A stretch of DNA of 64,000 bases from FEN-1297 sp963843605 (GCA_963843605.1 CAWJLA010000008.1:62001-126000), one strand, 5' to 3'. Counted from the stretch's first letter, positions 9,541 to 19,956 are shown. Notes: generated by a model from the letters alone, not told the origin. Translations and numbers: made by a program.

Positions 9541-11958
9541 TCATTCGTACCTCAAAGATTTCACCGGGTTTGCGGTTGCCGCTCTTATTGCATGAGTACT
9601 TATGGTTGCAAGTGCTATTATCAATGCTATAATTCCCGACAAGATGAATATTCCCCAGCTTATGGTTGTCCGGTACGCAAAATTTTCCAGCCAGTTATGC
9701 ATAATTAAATATGCCACCGGCCAGGCTATTATATTTGCTATTAATACCCATTTTGTAAATTCCTTTGAAAGCAGAAGAATTATCTCCGGAACGGTTGCCC
9801 CCAGCGTCTTTCTTATCCCGATTTCTTTCGTCCTTTGCTCGGATATAAACGCTGCAAGCCCAAGCAATCCGAGGCATGCGATAAATATTGCAATCACTGA
9901 AAAGATTGTGGTGATTTTACCGGTACGCTGTTCGTTAACATACATGTGTTGTAAATCTCTATCTAAAAAATTATAGTCGAATGCTTCGTTGCCCGCATAT
10001 TTTTTCCAGGTATTCCCGAGAAACGAAATCGTACTTTCATAATTTTTAGGAGAAATTCTGACCGAAACAAATCTTCCGAAATTTTGATCCGTATAAAGAC
10101 GCATTGCGAGCGGAAGAATTTCCTTATGCAACGATTCATAATTAAAATCTTTTAGTACTCCTATTATTTTATATGTATAAGTGTGAACATCTCCGGGGAA
10201 AATGACAGACCTTCCTACAACATTTTTTACTCCGAAAGTTCTTTCGAAAGCTTCGTTCACAACAACTGCGGTTGTATCGGAAGGATGCGCACTTGAAAAA
10301 AATCTTCCATGCCTGAGATCGAATTTGTATGTGTTGGCAAAACCCGCATCGCAGGCCATAAATCTTATATCCTGCAGTTGACCGCTGGGCGAATCTTTAA
10401 GTCTGCAGCCTGAATCGCCCTTCTGATTACCCGGAATGGCCGAAGAATTACTTACTTCCAGGACATTCGGATTACTCATCAAAGCTTTCTTAAACGAATT
10501 TATCTGAGAACCGATATCGTCGGTTTTATTAATTATGATAACTTGTTCCTTGTTAAATCCGAGATTTTTTGTCTGAATATATTTAAGCTGGTTATTTATT
10601 ATAAATGTGCCTATAAACAAGGCAATCGAAACCGCAAACTGAAATATTACTAAACCGCTCCTCAGTGCAGATTTGCTCTTCCCTCTTCTAAATTTACTTT
10701 TCAAAACCTGTACGGGACGGAATGAGGAAAGATAAAAGGCCGGATAACTGCCGGCTAATATCCCGACGAGAACGGCAAAACCCAGTAAAACGGGTATCGT
10801 ATAGATATTCTCAAATAGTCCGAGCGTCATTTGCTTGTCGGAAATATCATTAAACAACGGAAGAAACATTTCCACCAGGATTATTGCCAGAACCACAGCC
10901 AGCATGCTTGTAAAAACAGCTTCTGCTAAAAATTGGCTGATAATCTGCGGCTTATGCGAACCCAGTGTTTTTCTTATCCCCACTTCCTTTGCTCTTTTTT
11001 CTGATCTCGCGGTGGAAAGATTTACAAAATTTATACATGCGATTAATAGTATGGCTGCGGCAATAACAGAAAAAATGTATATATAACTTATATCGCTGTT
11101 AGGCTCAATTTCATAATCCAGATGAGAATTAAGATGGATTGAAAGAAGCGGCTGAATAAAAAAACCGTAGCTGTCGCCTTTTTTTTTCAGCTGCTCGAGT
11201 GAAACCCCGGTAATTGTCGCTATTTGCGGTCCGATATATTTTAATACTTCCTGGTTGAGTTTCGCTTGAAATGCGACAGGATCAATGCCTTTTTTGAGGA
11301 TAAAATAAGTAAGGTAGTTATTGTTAAGCCAGAAAGGATTTCTGCTGTCGGCGCTGGTAGTAAGCGATCCGAGAAAATCGTAATGAAAGTGTGAATTTGC
11401 CGGCACATCTTTTATTACACCGGTGACAATCCAGTCTTTCCTTTGGTCGGCATTTAATATTTTGCCCATCGGATCTTCGTTGCCGAAATATTTTTTCGCC
11501 ATCGATTCGGTAATAACAACCTGGTCAGGTTTAGCGAGCGCTGTTTTGGGATTGCCTTCTAAAAATTTCACGGTAAAAACATCGAAGAAAGTTGAGTCGG
11601 CTTCAAAAAATCTTTCTTCACTGAACGCCTTATCTTTATACCTTAATACCGGGAACCCGAAATTCCTTGCCCTTGTATAGGAAACAACTTCAGGCATATC
11701 GTGAAGCAGAACCGGACCCATCAACGGGGGAGTATGCGGGCTGTGAAATTCCGTATTCCCGATTCGTCCCGAAATGCACACTCTGTATATTTGGTCAGCG
11801 TGCTTGTTAAATTTATCGAAACTTAATTCATTCTGAACAAACAGCAGAATAGCAATGCAGCAGGCAATTCCAACTGCCAGCCCCAGAATATTTATTATTG
11901 AATATCCCTTATTCTTCCTAATATTTCGAAGCGCGACTTTTAAGTAATTCTTAAACAT
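9541..11958 (-). CDS. FtsX/MacB-type ABC permease 7 (805 aa)
   Basis: First gene of the middle transporter unit, behind its own sigma-54-like element (12017-12032) and paired palindromes (12165-12200). The start is supported by GGAG a few bases upstream. It is a full-length double-module permease and the close paralogue of the gene at 4407-6830: the stretches around the first FtsX core (SDISYIYIFS, NFVNLSTARSEKRAKEVGIRKTLGSHK) are identical or nearly so, as are IINKTDDIGSQI and the GDSGCRL region. C-terminus ANPVKSLRYE is intact. The specificity-determining periplasmic domains differ modestly from the paralogue, suggesting a recent duplication. Confidence 0.93.
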   Translation of the reverse strand: MFKNYLKVALRNIRKNKGYSIINILGLAVGIACCIAILLFVQNELSFDKFNKHADQIYRVCISGRIGNTEFHSPHTPPLMGPVLLHDMPEVVSYTRARNFGFPVLRYKDKAFSEERFFEADSTFFDVFTVKFLEGNPKTALAKPDQVVITESMAKKYFGNEDPMGKILNADQRKDWIVTGVIKDVPANSHFHYDFLGSLTTSADSRNPFWLNNNYLTYFILKKGIDPVAFQAKLNQEVLKYIGPQIATITGVSLEQLKKKGDSYGFFIQPLLSIHLNSHLDYEIEPNSDISYIYIFSVIAAAILLIACINFVNLSTARSEKRAKEVGIRKTLGSHKPQIISQFLAEAVFTSMLAVVLAIILVEMFLPLFNDISDKQMTLGLFENIYTIPVLLGFAVLVGILAGSYPAFYLSSFRPVQVLKSKFRRGKSKSALRSGLVIFQFAVSIALFIGTFIINNQLKYIQTKNLGFNKEQVIIINKTDDIGSQINSFKKALMSNPNVLEVSNSSAIPGNQKGDSGCRLKDSPSGQLQDIRFMACDAGFANTYKFDLRHGRFFSSAHPSDTTAVVVNEAFERTFGVKNVVGRSVIFPGDVHTYTYKIIGVLKDFNYESLHKEILPLAMRLYTDQNFGRFVSVRISPKNYESTISFLGNTWKKYAGNEAFDYNFLDRDLQHMYVNEQRTGKITTIFSVIAIFIACLGLLGLAAFISEQRTKEIGIRKTLGATVPEIILLLSKEFTKWVLIANIIAWPVAYLIMHNWLENFAYRTTISWGIFILSGIIALIIALATISTHAIRAATANPVKSLRYE

Positions 11959-12016
11959 ATTCTCCGCTCAGGTTGTAAAATGAAAGGCCAAAAACTTATT
12001 ATTCCTTGATTGAAAC

Positions 12017-12032
12017 AACAAGATACATACCA
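12017..12032 (-). promoter_or_regulatory. Sigma-54-like -24/-12 promoter for permeases 7 and 8
   Basis: On the minus strand: TGGTAT-GTATC-TTGTT, with GG and GT 10 bases apart. It ends 58 bases before the start codon at 11958 and lies 132 bases from the paired palindromes at 12165-12200. Confidence 0.62.
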
Positions 12033-12164
12033 CATGCAATAAAGTCTAAGACAGGTATTTTTCAAGAAATGAGGGAATAAAACCCTAGATAAATCTTAAA
12101 AAACGAATAATTTTAAATATTGTTAAACCGAAATCTGCAGCATAAAATTCCGTAAAAGAATAAT

Positions 12165-12200
12165 TGTTCGGAAGCGGACAATACTGTTCGCATGCGAACA
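12165..12200. promoter_or_regulatory. Tandem palindromic activator sites (UAS) for permeases 7 and 8
   Basis: TGTTCGGAAGCGGACA (12165-12180) and the perfect palindrome TGTTCGCATGCGAACA (12185-12200), 4 bases apart. This is the best example of the TGTnCG-N4-CGnACA motif found at three transporter promoters in the window. The rest of the 388-base gap between genes (11959-12346) shows no gene. Confidence 0.75.
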
Positions 12201-12346
12201 ATCTATCATTTGAATCTGATCGTCGGATATTTCGTGTTGATTTCTGAATGTCTTACAGTTTCTTTCCAGGCATTATGAATATAATTTTATTCTTCCCGGA
12301 TATTCCCGGTGCCGAGCCTGGCCGCAAGATAATTGTACATTGATAA

Positions 12347-14551
12347 TTATTCGTATCTCAGCGCTTTTACCGGGTTTGATGTTGCGGCTTTTATTGCCTG
12401 GAAGCTAACGGTTGCAAGTGCAACTAACAAAGTAATGAATCCCGATAAAATAAATATCCAGATATTTATATTTGTTTTATAAGCAAACTCTTTCAGCCAG
12501 TTTTGAATAAAATAATAGGCTAACGGAAAAGCTATTAAATTTGCAGTCAAGATTAATGCGGTATATTCCTTTATTAAAAGATAAACCACGCTGTTGGCCG
12601 AAGCGCCGAGTACTTTTCTTATTCCTATTTCCTTAGTACGTTGACGCGCAGAGTGAGAAACAAGTCCAAATAATCCCATGCAGGCAATTATAACCGATAA
12701 GCCCGAGAATATTGAAATTATCTCGCTTAACCTTGCTTCGGATATATAAAGGTTTTCAAAATCCTTATCGATGAAATGATAATCGAACGGGAAATCTGGA
12801 GCAGCATTTTTCCAACTCTTACCTATTGTGCCAAGTGTTTGTGCAATATTATTTGATTTTATTTTTATAACAACCTTGAAGAATTGCCCCGGTTTTCCCA
12901 TCATCAGGATAACCGGTTCAACATTCCGGCGAAGCGACTCAAAATTAAAATCCTTCACGATTCCGGCAATACGTTTATTTCCGTGAAATCCGGATTGTAA
13001 TATTTTTCCGGCAGCGGTTTCAGGCTGCCATCCCATTCTTTTTGCAGCGGTTTCATTTATAATATAACTGTCGTTGCTTTCCGCCGCTCTTTCTTTTGAA
13101 AATCTTTTTCCGGCAATAAAATCTAATCCGAGTGCCTGCGCATAATCATAATCCACAATTAAAGAATAAAAGCTTTCATGCAGTACTCCGTTTTTACCTG
13201 CCCATGAATAATGTTCAATATTGTGTGCATCGCCGGGAATCCAGTTAGTTCTTGATATGAATGATATATCCGGACGCTGCAGCAATTTTGTTCTAAATGA
13301 TTCGTAATTTTTTGTTATCTCTGAATTTAAGGAAAGATAAATAACCTGTTCTTTATTAAATCCGGGATTAAACGATTTCATAAAATCATATTGTTTTATT
13401 ACGGCTGTCGTTACTACAATCAGTGCGATAGAAATTACAAATTGAAATATGATCAATCCCTTTTTAATAAGCCCGCCTCCCCTTCCCGTTTTAATAACTC
13501 CTTTGAAAATAGCTGCCGGCCGGAATGAAGATAAATAAATCGCCGGGTAAGCGCATACGGCAAAAATTATGAAAAGCCATGCCGCAAAAAATACGAGAAT
13601 CATTCCGGGATTAAGTAGTTCTACAGCATAGAGTTGTTTACCCGTTAATTCATTAAAATAGGGTAGAGCCAAAGAAAATAAAATAACGGCTAAGGCAATA
13701 GAAATGAACGTTAGTAAAATATGTTCAATAAAAAACTGCCATATTATTCTTATTCTATAAGCCCCGAGAACTTTTCTCAAACCGATTTCTTTAGCACGCT
13801 TTGCAGTGTATGCGGTTGAAATATTAATAAAATTAATACAGCCGATAAATAAAATAAAAATCGCAATTGCGGAAAGGATATAATCGGTAGAAAGATTTCC
13901 TTTATTCGGAAAATCAAACTGCAGGCCCGTAGCAAAATGCATGTATCCCAATTGCTGTAAATGAAGCTTGTTGTATTTGCTGGTTTCCGCACCACAATAT
14001 TTATCCAGTAAAGCCGGGAGCTGTTTTGTTATTTTTTTATTATCCTTTGTATTCGGAAGTAGAACAAATGTGTAAAAATTAGAAGCATGATAATTATTGA
14101 AAACGTCACTATCCGAAGCCTTCCAGTGAAACTCTTGACGAAAAACATCTTTAATATTATTAAACGGAGCCAGGTAGTTAAATTGAATTGTTGAATTTGC
14201 CGGCATATCCTCGACCACACCGGTGACCCTGTAATCAGATATATTGTTGATACGGATTGTTTTACCTAACGGGTTAATGTTGCCGAAAATCTTCAGCGCT
14301 TCGGTTTGTGAAAGCACCAATGAATTTGGCTGACTTAATGCTGTTTCAGGATTTCCCTTTATTAAATGCATGCTGAATATTTTAAATATCTCAGGATCAC
14401 TGAATATAAAATTCTTTGAAGTGAAGATTCTATCTTTAGACCTCACAACAGGCTCATAAAAACCGGAAGGAGTTATTCGTACGGATAAAACTTCAGGGAA
14501 TTCATTAATAAAAGCATTATGAAATCCCGACGGAGTTAGAGCCCAGTTCAC
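12347..14551 (-). CDS. FtsX/MacB-type permease 6, main fragment after a frameshift
   Basis: This frame carries most of the permease that begins at 14760. It opens at a GTG (NWALTPSGFHNAFINEFPEV), i.e. inside the first periplasmic domain, so the GTG is unlikely to be the original start. The rest is normal: first FtsX core (NFINISTAYTAKRAKEIGLRKVLGA), middle TM, second periplasmic domain, last core (CMGLFGLVSHSARQRTKEIGIRKVLGAS) and terminal ANPVKALRYE. Adding one A to the A5 run at 14564-14568 joins the two frames as FKKGDGNVNWALTPSG. This is the last gene of the first transporter unit. Confidence 0.82.
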   Translation of the reverse strand: MNWALTPSGFHNAFINEFPEVLSVRITPSGFYEPVVRSKDRIFTSKNFIFSDPEIFKIFSMHLIKGNPETALSQPNSLVLSQTEALKIFGNINPLGKTIRINNISDYRVTGVVEDMPANSTIQFNYLAPFNNIKDVFRQEFHWKASDSDVFNNYHASNFYTFVLLPNTKDNKKITKQLPALLDKYCGAETSKYNKLHLQQLGYMHFATGLQFDFPNKGNLSTDYILSAIAIFILFIGCINFINISTAYTAKRAKEIGLRKVLGAYRIRIIWQFFIEHILLTFISIALAVILFSLALPYFNELTGKQLYAVELLNPGMILVFFAAWLFIIFAVCAYPAIYLSSFRPAAIFKGVIKTGRGGGLIKKGLIIFQFVISIALIVVTTAVIKQYDFMKSFNPGFNKEQVIYLSLNSEITKNYESFRTKLLQRPDISFISRTNWIPGDAHNIEHYSWAGKNGVLHESFYSLIVDYDYAQALGLDFIAGKRFSKERAAESNDSYIINETAAKRMGWQPETAAGKILQSGFHGNKRIAGIVKDFNFESLRRNVEPVILMMGKPGQFFKVVIKIKSNNIAQTLGTIGKSWKNAAPDFPFDYHFIDKDFENLYISEARLSEIISIFSGLSVIIACMGLFGLVSHSARQRTKEIGIRKVLGASANSVVYLLIKEYTALILTANLIAFPLAYYFIQNWLKEFAYKTNINIWIFILSGFITLLVALATVSFQAIKAATSNPVKALRYE

Positions 14552-14760
14552 ATTTCCGTCTCCTTTTTAAATTCTTGATTAATTCTGTAAATGCGGTCGT
14601 AATTTTTATTGAACTTATCGAAACTTAAATCGTTATGAACATAAAGAGTAATCAGCATGCATACGGCGATACCAACGGCGAGACCGGCAATGTTAATGAT
14701 AGAATAAGCTTTGTTTGAGCGGATATTTCTTAATGTAACTTTGAGATAATTTTTTAACAT
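14548..14760 (-). CDS. FtsX/MacB-type permease 6, N-terminal fragment
   Basis: A 70-residue N-terminal piece: MLKNYLKVTLRNIRSNKAYS, TM1 and the DRIYRI motif typical of this family, then a premature TGA at 14548-14550. An in-frame ATG at 14766 directly abuts GGGAG; the ATG at 14760 has normal spacing and matches the sister genes. The frame continues as 12347-14551 if one A is added at 14564-14568. The local context TTTAAAAAGG is identical to that of the frameshift at 48585-48589. Confidence 0.75.
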   Translation of the reverse strand: MLKNYLKVTLRNIRSNKAYSIINIAGLAVGIAVCMLITLYVHNDLSFDKFNKNYDRIYRINQEFKKETEM

Positions 14761-14989
14761 TTTCATCTCCCTTTTAATAACGGCGCCGGGAATGACGATA
14801 TACGATTGTCGATTGAAGATTGTCTATTCTAAATCATAGTTCAATTGACAAACTATCTTACGCAAAAGTTATACGAAGATCGATCACTCCCCGATATCAA
14901 AAAAAAACAATTGATATGAACCTTCGCTTATCAAGTAACAAGTTTCAAGCACCCATTCACTCCATTTCACTTTGCGCCCTGTTCTTTGC

Positions 14990-17377
14990 TTACTCGTATC
15001 TCAGCGATTTAACGGGATTCGAAGTTGCTGCTTTGATCGCCTGAAAGCTTATTGTAATGAAGGCTATACCGAAAGCGGTCAAACCTACAAGGATAAAAAT
15101 AAACGGACCTATGTTTATTCTGTATGCAAATTCTCTTAACCAGTTAGACATAACTAAATAAGACACCGGAGTTGCAACTATAGCTGCTGCAAATACCAGC
15201 TTTAGAAAATCTTTGGATAATAGCAGAACCACGCCGCCAACCGACGCTCCCAGAACTTTTCTAACCCCTATTTCCTTGGTCCTTTGCTCAACAGTATATG
15301 ACGCAAGTCCGAACAATCCCAGACAGGCAATAAAAATAGCAAGCGAAGAAAAGAAACCGAACATACGACCGGTCTGGTTATCTGCTTTATAAATATCATC
15401 AAAGTATTTATCTAAAAAAGAATAATCGAAGGGTCTCCCCGGAACAATGTTTTTCCAGGTACGCTCTACAAAATCTACCGTAGCCGGTATATCGCCTGGT
15501 TTTATTCTTACAAATAGATAATTATATATGTCGGGCCGTACCGACATGATCAAGGGTCCGATTTCGGTGTGCAAACTGAAAAAATTAAAATTCTTAACTA
15601 CCCCTATAACGGTTTTAACGGGAGTACCTTCGAACTGTTTTCCGATCGGATTTTTCCATCCGAATTTTTTAACCGCGGCTTCATTAATAATTACGGCAGC
15701 GGTAGTATCCGAACTATGCAGCTTCGAAAAATTCCGGCCTTTCACGATTTTCATCTGCATTGTATTTATGTAGTCGGGATCTACATAACTGAAGCGCATC
15801 ATAAGTTTTTTCTGACCGTTTGTTCCGGCAACTGTTTCTTCTCCTTCGGAACCGCTGGCGCCCGAAAGTCCCGCCCCTGCCGCTACGCTTACAATCCTTG
15901 AATCTTTCATCAGTTCGTCTTTAAGCAGATTTATTTTCCCCTGTGTCTCTTTACTTCTTATCGGAAGATAAAGTACATGCTCTTTATTAAAACCGAGATT
16001 TTTGTTTTTTATATAATTCATCTGATTTGATACTATTCCAGTGCAGATCATAAGGGTAATTGCGATTGAAAACTGCAATACAACCAGAATCTTCCTTAAT
16101 AATGCGCCTTTTATTTTTGCGGGTAATGCGCCTTTCAAAGAATCAGCCGGCTGAAACTTTGAAAGGAATATTGCCGGGTAGCTTCCCGATAGCAGACCTA
16201 CAAAAAAAGTTAATCCTGCGAGCTGCATTAGAAAACCAAAATTGCCAGTATAAGTAAACAGTATTCTTCCCTCAAATATATCCTTAAATAGCGGCAGCGA
16301 TATTTCTACTAGCAGAAGTGCTAATAGAAAAGCGATAAATGAAATAAATACAGCTTCTCCAAGGAATTGATATACAAGCTTTTTCCGCGAAGATCCCAGA
16401 ACTTTTCTCATGCCGATCTCTTTTATTCTTTTGGCGGAACGAGCAGTGGCCAGATTCATAAAGTTAATGCATGCAATAAGAAGAATAAAAAGCGCGATAA
16501 TTGAAAATATATATACTGTGCTTATACTGCTCTCGTTTTTTCTGTATGTCTGATATGTAATATTATCCGAATAAAGATGGATATCCTTCAGGGACTGAAG
16601 ATACATTTGTAAATCCGAATCTTCGGCATTTGGAAGATTAGCCTTTAGAAATGCGGGGAATTTTTTCTCAACTTCTCCAGGGGTAGTTCCTTTTCTCAAT
16701 AGAATATAAGTTCCCAATGAATTTGTCCCCCAGTTTTTAAACCAGCTAAATGAGTTTTCCAAATACTGCAGTGAGCCCATCATACTGAAAAATATGTGCG
16801 AATTTTCAGGATAGTTTTTAATTACTCCGGTAACGGTAAAATCGGCACCGCCCAATATACTTTGCACATTTATTGTCTTACCGATAGGATCCTGACCGTG
16901 AAAATATTTTTTCGCGATGGATTGAGAAATTACAATCGAAGAAGGCGTACTAAGAGCGGTTTTGGGATTTCCTTCAATGAAAGGTATTGTAAATATATTA
17001 AATACTGAAGAATCGCCGAACGACATTCCGTCTTCATAAAAACCTTCCGATCCGATTTTGCAGAAAACCGAAGGTATTGGCATCATCCTGGCAGAACTTT
17101 CTATTTCAGGGTAATAATCTTTTAATGCACGGGAAAGCGGTCCCATAGTAACGGCTACATTTAATTTTCCAATTCCTTTTTGGTTTTGGATCTCAACGAT
17201 TCTATATATCCTGTCAGCTTTTTTATTGAAGTTTTCATATCCGAGTTCATTTTTTATAAGAACAGTAATAAGAATAAAGCCGGCCAAACCTATTGCCAGC
17301 CCTGCAATATTTATAAATGAATAAACTTTGTTTTTCAGAATATTTCTAAATGCGATTTTAAAATAATTCTTTAACAT
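14990..17377 (-). CDS. FtsX/MacB-type ABC permease 5 (795 aa)
   Basis: Fifth permease of the first unit, 63 bases behind its neighbour. The frame is open from 17398, but the ATG at 17377 (MLKNYFKIAFRNI) has AAGGAAG at proper distance and matches the sister N-termini, so it is preferred. Complete double-module protein: TM1, DRIYRIVE, first core NFMNLATARSAKRIKEIGMRKVLGSS, LSGSYPAIFLSKFQPADSLKG, second core CLGLFGLASYTVEQRTKEIGVRKVLGAS, terminal ANPVKSLRYE-type tail. A 229-base gap with no evident terminator or palindrome follows before permease 6. Confidence 0.92.
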   Translation of the reverse strand: MLKNYFKIAFRNILKNKVYSFINIAGLAIGLAGFILITVLIKNELGYENFNKKADRIYRIVEIQNQKGIGKLNVAVTMGPLSRALKDYYPEIESSARMMPIPSVFCKIGSEGFYEDGMSFGDSSVFNIFTIPFIEGNPKTALSTPSSIVISQSIAKKYFHGQDPIGKTINVQSILGGADFTVTGVIKNYPENSHIFFSMMGSLQYLENSFSWFKNWGTNSLGTYILLRKGTTPGEVEKKFPAFLKANLPNAEDSDLQMYLQSLKDIHLYSDNITYQTYRKNESSISTVYIFSIIALFILLIACINFMNLATARSAKRIKEIGMRKVLGSSRKKLVYQFLGEAVFISFIAFLLALLLVEISLPLFKDIFEGRILFTYTGNFGFLMQLAGLTFFVGLLSGSYPAIFLSKFQPADSLKGALPAKIKGALLRKILVVLQFSIAITLMICTGIVSNQMNYIKNKNLGFNKEHVLYLPIRSKETQGKINLLKDELMKDSRIVSVAAGAGLSGASGSEGEETVAGTNGQKKLMMRFSYVDPDYINTMQMKIVKGRNFSKLHSSDTTAAVIINEAAVKKFGWKNPIGKQFEGTPVKTVIGVVKNFNFFSLHTEIGPLIMSVRPDIYNYLFVRIKPGDIPATVDFVERTWKNIVPGRPFDYSFLDKYFDDIYKADNQTGRMFGFFSSLAIFIACLGLFGLASYTVEQRTKEIGVRKVLGASVGGVVLLLSKDFLKLVFAAAIVATPVSYLVMSNWLREFAYRINIGPFIFILVGLTAFGIAFITISFQAIKAATSNPVKSLRYE

Positions 17378-17440
17378 AATTCTTCCTTTATTTAACAAAT
17401 AGCAGCCAGTTTTAAGAATAACGACTGAGCAGACTGCTTT

Positions 17441-19843
17441 TTACTCATACCTCAACGATTTTACCGGATTTGCGGTTGCCGCTCTTATCGCATGAATGCT
17501 TACTGTTAACAAAGCGATTATCAGAGCCAAAATACCGGACAATACAAATACCCACGGAGTTAAACTTATTTTATATGCAAAATCTTTCAGCCAGTCATTC
17601 ATAAAATAATATGCAACCGGCCAAGCAATAATATTCGCAATCAGCACCCATTTGGTGAATTCTTTGGAGAGAAGGAAAATAACTCCCGGAACTGAAGCAC
17701 CCAACGCTTTTCTTATTCCTATTTCTTTTGTTCTTCTTTCAGCGGTAAACGCGGCCAATCCGAAAAGTCCCAAGCATGCAATAAAAATTGCAAGAATTGA
17801 AAACGAAGTAATTATCTCGCCGGTTTTCATTTCGGATTTGTATAGCCGGTTTAAATCTTCATCCAAGAAGAAAAATTCAAACGGTTTATCCGGTACAAAA
17901 TTTTTCCATTCTTTTTCTATTAAAGAAATAGTTCCCGTAATACCTGCTGCAGTAATTCTTATCGGAAGATAAGCTGTTTGACCTCGGGTATAATAAATAA
18001 CTATAGGCTCAATTTTCTGATGCAGTGATGTGAAATTAAAATCTTTAACAACTCCGATTATTGTTCCTTTAATTCTAGGTCCGACAAACATAATTCTTTG
18101 GCCTATAGGATTTTTTAGATTAAAAACTTTTACAGCGCTTTCATTTAGGATAACCGCAGTAGTGTCGGAAGGATTATTCCTCGAAAAATATCTACCTTTT
18201 ATTACTTTGATACCCATTGTTTTGGCAAAGTCTGCATCCGTAGTAATTGTTGCCATAAGGTACTGTTGAGAAGCAGGTGCGTTTTCAAGTTTAAATACGC
18301 TTTTTGAAAATCGTTTCCCGGGAAGATCATTAGAGTTAGATGCACTTATTACATTAGAATTTTTCAGCAAATCATCTTTGAATGCTTGCGCATGATTTTC
18401 CAAAGCCCATGCGCGATTTACGATAAGTACATTTTCTTTATTAAATCCCAAATTAGTTTCCTGAATATATTTTATCTGGCTATATATTATAAAGGTACCG
18501 ATAAAAAGAATGATTGATATTGAGAACTGAAAAACCACCAAACCGCTCCTAAGCCAATTACCTTTATTACCGTTTGACTTTTCTTTGAGCACTTTGGTTG
18601 GTTGTAAAGAAGAAAGAAAAAATGCCGGATAGCTGCCCGAAACTAAACCGACAATTAATATGGTTACTAACAATGCAGGTATTGCAAGTAAATTTTTAAA
18701 ATAATCTGTGTGCAGAACTTTTCCGGCTAGATTACCGAAAGAAGGCAGGAATATTTCTACAAGAATTATCGAAATAAATATTGCCATAACTGTTAGTAAA
18801 ATTGATTCGGTTAAAAACTGTTTTACAAGCTGTGGCCTTGTTGATCCAAGAACTTTTCTTACGCCTATTTCCTTAAGGCGCGTAGAAGATCTTGCTGTAG
18901 CGAGATTCATAAAATTCGTACATGCAATCAACAAAATAAAGACGGCTATAATTGAAAATATGTAAACGTATTTTATATTGCTGTTGGGCTCAATTTCATT
19001 GTCTAAATTTGAATGAAGATGAATAGAAGTTAAAGGCTGTAAAGAGAACCCGTAAGCATTTCCTCTTTTAAGCCATTCATCAAACGAAATGCCTAGTCCC
19101 TGGTAAATCTGGGGGCCGGCATATTTTCTAACCAGAGCAGGAATTTTTGCTTTCAAAGCGGAAACCAATGCGCTTTTTTTAAGCACAATGTAGGTATAAA
19201 AATTATTGTTAATCCAGAAGTTGCTTTTTCCGGCTTCAATGCTTGCCATCGACGCGAACATTTCATAATGGAAATGCGAGTTGGAAGGACAGTCTTTAAT
19301 AACTCCAGTGACCGTATATGGCGTACCGTCTTCAAATTTCATAATTTTATTAAGAGGGTTTTCATTTCCGAAATATTTATTTGCCAGACTCTTCGTAAGC
19401 ACAACAGAATGCGGCTGTGTAAGCGCAGTTTTCGGATCGCCTTCTATAAAAGGCATAGTAAAAACGTCAAATACTGTGGAGTCGGCCCAGAAAAATTGTG
19501 TCTCATTAAATACTTTATTTTTATATCTAATCAACATATTTGGGGCAGGGAACAATCTTGTATATTGAACAACTTCAGGAAAATCACTTACAAAGGTTGC
19601 TCCGAGCGGGGCCGGAGTTATGGCCATTTTTATTTCACTCCCTTGAATAACTGCGTGACCGGTGACTCTGTATATTTGGTCAGCCTTCTTATTATATTTA
19701 TCGTAGCTTAACTCATCGTTCACATAAAGTAAGATCAGTATACATGCTGCAATTCCAATTGCCAATCCGAATATATTTATAAGCGAATAGGCCCTATATT
19801 TTAAAAGATTTCTAAATGCTATTTTTAAATAATTTTTTATCAT
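17441..19843 (-). CDS. FtsX/MacB-type ABC permease 4 (800 aa)
   Basis: Complete permease with GGGAAAG before the ATG. Motifs: DQIYRVTGH after TM1, NFMNLATARSSTRLKEIGVRKVLGS in the first core, VSGSYPAFFLSSLQPTKVLK in the linker, CLGLFGLAAFTAERRTKEIGIRKALGAS in the second core, tail ANPVKSLRYE. Its periplasmic segment (FHYEMFASM, AGPQIYQGLG, EIEPNSNIKYVYIF) is visibly related to the pair at 4407 and 9541, making it the likely closest relative of that subtype inside the first unit. Confidence 0.93.
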   Translation of the reverse strand: MIKNYLKIAFRNLLKYRAYSLINIFGLAIGIAACILILLYVNDELSYDKYNKKADQIYRVTGHAVIQGSEIKMAITPAPLGATFVSDFPEVVQYTRLFPAPNMLIRYKNKVFNETQFFWADSTVFDVFTMPFIEGDPKTALTQPHSVVLTKSLANKYFGNENPLNKIMKFEDGTPYTVTGVIKDCPSNSHFHYEMFASMASIEAGKSNFWINNNFYTYIVLKKSALVSALKAKIPALVRKYAGPQIYQGLGISFDEWLKRGNAYGFSLQPLTSIHLHSNLDNEIEPNSNIKYVYIFSIIAVFILLIACTNFMNLATARSSTRLKEIGVRKVLGSTRPQLVKQFLTESILLTVMAIFISIILVEIFLPSFGNLAGKVLHTDYFKNLLAIPALLVTILIVGLVSGSYPAFFLSSLQPTKVLKEKSNGNKGNWLRSGLVVFQFSISIILFIGTFIIYSQIKYIQETNLGFNKENVLIVNRAWALENHAQAFKDDLLKNSNVISASNSNDLPGKRFSKSVFKLENAPASQQYLMATITTDADFAKTMGIKVIKGRYFSRNNPSDTTAVILNESAVKVFNLKNPIGQRIMFVGPRIKGTIIGVVKDFNFTSLHQKIEPIVIYYTRGQTAYLPIRITAAGITGTISLIEKEWKNFVPDKPFEFFFLDEDLNRLYKSEMKTGEIITSFSILAIFIACLGLFGLAAFTAERRTKEIGIRKALGASVPGVIFLLSKEFTKWVLIANIIAWPVAYYFMNDWLKDFAYKISLTPWVFVLSGILALIIALLTVSIHAIRAATANPVKSLRYE

Positions 19844-19956
19844 AACTTTCCCGCTTTATTTTTTACTATTACGATTTACTCGGATAATCTTTAACATTAA
19901 AAATATTATAATGTTTAAATCAATTTAATTTCCTATCAAACATTAAAATATCGTGC

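Noticed and set aside
12033..12045. TTGCAT on the minus strand as an alternative -12 element for permease 7
   Set aside because: The bases at -24 (CTTAGA) do not fit; the overlapping site at 12017-12032 fits far better and matches the other two promoters.
12290..12330. CCGG-containing repeats after permease 6 as a terminator
   Set aside because: The stem would be only four base pairs and no T run follows on the minus strand.
14564..14572. Programmed -1 frameshift in permease 6
   Set aside because: The 0-frame is TTT AAA AAG, which does not make a proper X-XXY-YYZ heptamer; loss of one A is more likely than recoding.
14767..14989. Possible separate promoter or UAS for permease 6
   Set aside because: The 223-base gap has no TGTnCG-N4-CGnACA site and no GG-N10-GC/GT element of acceptable quality; read-through from the first unit is simpler.
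15528..15901. Plus-strand open frames inside permease 5 and similar plus-strand frames repeated inside each permease
   Set aside because: They are antisense shadows of the conserved FtsX motifs and recur at the same place in every paralogue.
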